Shown here in pieces: positions 6,808 to 7,908 of a stretch of 7,908 nt of DNA. Within the stretch, counting starts at the first letter, position 1; every line of letters begins with the position of its first letter. The notes under the pieces are model-generated. The model saw only the letters and a program-made list of their open reading frames with translations, ran no database searches and was not told where the DNA came from. The stretch is from an uncultured Prosthecobacter sp. (GTDB taxonomy: Bacteria; Verrucomicrobiota; Verrucomicrobiia; Verrucomicrobiales; Verrucomicrobiaceae), in contig CALDGV010000284.1 of assembly GCA_937941745.1 (NCBI GenBank), positions 1 to 7,908 of the forward strand, written 5' to 3'. The position numbers were made by a program, and so were the translations under genes.

Positions 6808-7656
6808 ATGGCCGGCTTCTTCAAATCCCTCCTCCAGCGTTTCACCAAGCCCGACATCGACTGGGATGACCTCGAAGCCTCCCTCATCGCCGGCGATCTC
6901 GGCCCCAAGCTCGCCCTCCAGATCGTCACCGACCTCCAGGCCCAGCAGCGCAAGCTCCACGGCGCCGACATCGTCCAGGTCGCCCGCGACCACGTCCGCC
7001 AGATCCTCCCCCAAACCATCGCCCCCCTCGAGCCCTTCGCCGACGGGCGCCCCAAAGTCCTCCTCATCGTCGGCGTCAACGGCGTCGGCAAGACCACCTC
7101 CACCGCCAAGCTCGCCCACCTCCTCCAGCACACCGGCCACCGCGTCGTCCTCGCCGCCGCCGATACCTTCCGCGCCGCCGCCGTCGAGCAGCTCCAGGTC
7201 TGGTCCGAACGCCTCCAGGTCCCCCTCGTCAAAGGCCCCCCCAATGGCGACCCCGCCGCCGTCTGCTTCGAAGGCTACGAAAAAGCCCTCAAGACCAGCG
7301 CCCACTTCCTCCTCTGCGACACCGCCGGCCGCCTCCACACCAAGCACAACCTCATGGAGGAAATGAAAAAGGTCCACCGCGTCCTCGGCCGCAAAGACCC
7401 CACCTCCCCGCACGAAGTCATCCTCGTCGTCGATGCCACCACCGGCTCCAACGCCCTCCAGCAGGCCCGCGAATTTCACAAGGCCATCCCCCTCACCGGC
7501 CTCATCGTCACCAAGCTCGATGGCAGTGGCAAAGGCGGCGTGCTCGTGCCCATCCAGCAGGAGCTTGGCGTCCCCACGCGCTTCATCGGCCTCGGGGAAA
7601 AGGTGGAAGACTTCCAGCTCTTCGATCCGAAGCGCTTCGTCGATGAACTGCTCTAG
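6808..7656 (+). CDS. ftsY: Signal recognition particle receptor GTPase FtsY
   Basis: Receptor that docks the signal recognition particle (Ffh plus 4.5S-type RNA) at the membrane and hands nascent membrane proteins to the SecYEG translocon, driven by paired GTP hydrolysis. It has 282 residues. The N domain is about 1-75 and the G domain about 80-282. GTPase motifs are GVNGVGKTT (89-97), [11 protein letters not shown] (119-129), DTAGR (171-175), TKLD (235-238) and GLGEKVEDF (261-269). The ending [12 protein letters not shown] is typical of FtsY. Motif DATTGSNAL (209-217) has Ser where FtsY usually has Gln. The protein has no acidic A domain and almost no alphaN1 helix. An in-frame TGA at 6781-6783, with no start codon between it and 6808, rules out a longer product. 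There is no Shine-Dalgarno site; the leader is a pyrimidine run. Leu codons are nearly all CTC for most of the gene, unlike coaD, where CTG is common. The stop TAG overlaps that of the convergent gene. Confidence 0.96.
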   Translation: MAGFFKSLLQRFTKPDIDWDDLEASLIAGDLGPKLALQIVTDLQAQQRKLHGADIVQVARDHVRQILPQTIAPLEPFADGRPKVLLIVGVNGVGKTTSTAKLAHLLQHTGHRVVLAAADTFRAAAVEQLQVWSERLQVPLVKGPPNGDPAAVCFEGYEKALKTSAHFLLCDTAGRLHTKHNLMEEMKKVHRVLGRKDPTSPHEVILVVDATTGSNALQQAREFHKAIPLTGLIVTKLDGSGKGGVLVPIQQELGVPTRFIGLGEKVEDFQLFDPKRFVDELL

Positions 7657-7908
7657 TTGAGCATCAGACTCTCCATCACCTCACGGAGCTGCTCGTGCGT
7701 GCGGCCCACCATGCTTTGAGTCGGCGCGCCTGACTTCGGGTTGCCCCAGGTCTTTTCGAGTTCGGTCAAAACCAGGATCAGCGGTTGCAGCAGGGTCGAG
7801 CGACGTGTCGGCTCGCTCAGACTCGCGAAGTTATGGCGCATCTCCGCCAGCAGGGAAGGGGAGCCGATGCAGAGGCTGCGCTTGTCCACCTCCGGTGTCT
7901 CCACCACC
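7653..7908 (-). CDS. Unrecognised protein, C-terminal 84-85 residues only
   Basis: The frame is open to the right edge, so the 5' part lies outside the window. The GTG at 7907 is probably an internal codon. I do not recognise the family. The visible part is soluble and mostly helical in character. Trp and Gly/Pro occur in the middle (TWGNPKSGAP), followed by a helix-like end, [14 protein letters not shown]. There are no membrane segments, catalytic motifs or paired cysteines. Codon use is GC-rich at third positions and looks coding, and no stop interrupts the frame, which supports a real gene. Its TAG stop (7655-7653) and the ftsY TAG stop (7654-7656) are read from the same CTAG palindrome, so the two convergent genes overlap by 2 nt. 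Confidence 0.65.
   Translation of the reverse strand, partial: VVETPEVDKRSLCIGSPSLLAEMRHNFASLSEPTRRSTLLQPLILVLTELEKTWGNPKSGAPTQSMVGRTHEQLREVMESLMLN

Noticed and set aside
6664..7479. A 271-codon minus-strand frame opposite ftsY, ending in TAATG that overlaps the potC start, as in translationally coupled operons
   Set aside because: The translation is a Gly/Glu/Asp-rich mirror of ftsY with no recognisable family, so the TAATG overlap appears coincidental and not a lost potB gene.

Overview
The window looks chromosomal, from a GC-rich Gram-negative-type bacterium. A member of the Verrucomicrobiota (Prosthecobacter/Verrucomicrobium-like) is my best guess. The guess rests on the large secreted nuclease, which ends in an Asp-rich calcium-binding loop followed by a beta-rich C-terminal module. 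A short FtsY and frequent absence of Shine-Dalgarno sites are compatible with this. The assignment is inference from general style, not a database match.

Layout, left to right. The 3' two thirds of gyrA (DNA gyrase subunit A) runs in from the left edge on the + strand. It is followed 25 nt later by coaD (phosphopantetheine adenylyltransferase, coenzyme A synthesis). coaD converges, with a 9-nt gap, on a minus-strand gene of about 3.2 kb for a secreted multidomain endonuclease of the ExeM/NucH type. Upstream of it on the same strand, 81 nt away, is a lone potC-like permease of a spermidine/putrescine ABC transporter. A 143-nt, very C-rich divergent spacer separates potC from ftsY (+ strand), the receptor GTPase of the signal recognition particle pathway. 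ftsY converges with the 3' end of an unrecognised minus-strand gene. The two share a palindromic CTAG that supplies both stop codons.

How the genes relate. gyrA, coaD and ftsY are ordinary housekeeping genes. The nuclease probably digests extracellular DNA for nutrients or biofilm turnover. The neighbouring permease imports polyamines, or a related small cation, together with partners not encoded here. A functional link between nuclease and permease is speculative. I see no RNA genes, CRISPR arrays, insertion sequences, phage genes or long repeats.

The least ordinary signals are compositional and regulatory. From about 4020 to 7500 the + strand is strongly C-over-G whichever strand is coding, with edges inside genes. 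G-tract (quadruplex-type) motifs lie at two gene starts. ftsY lacks the usual N-terminal helix, and an in-frame stop rules out a longer start. I do not see a convincing new multi-gene system in this window.
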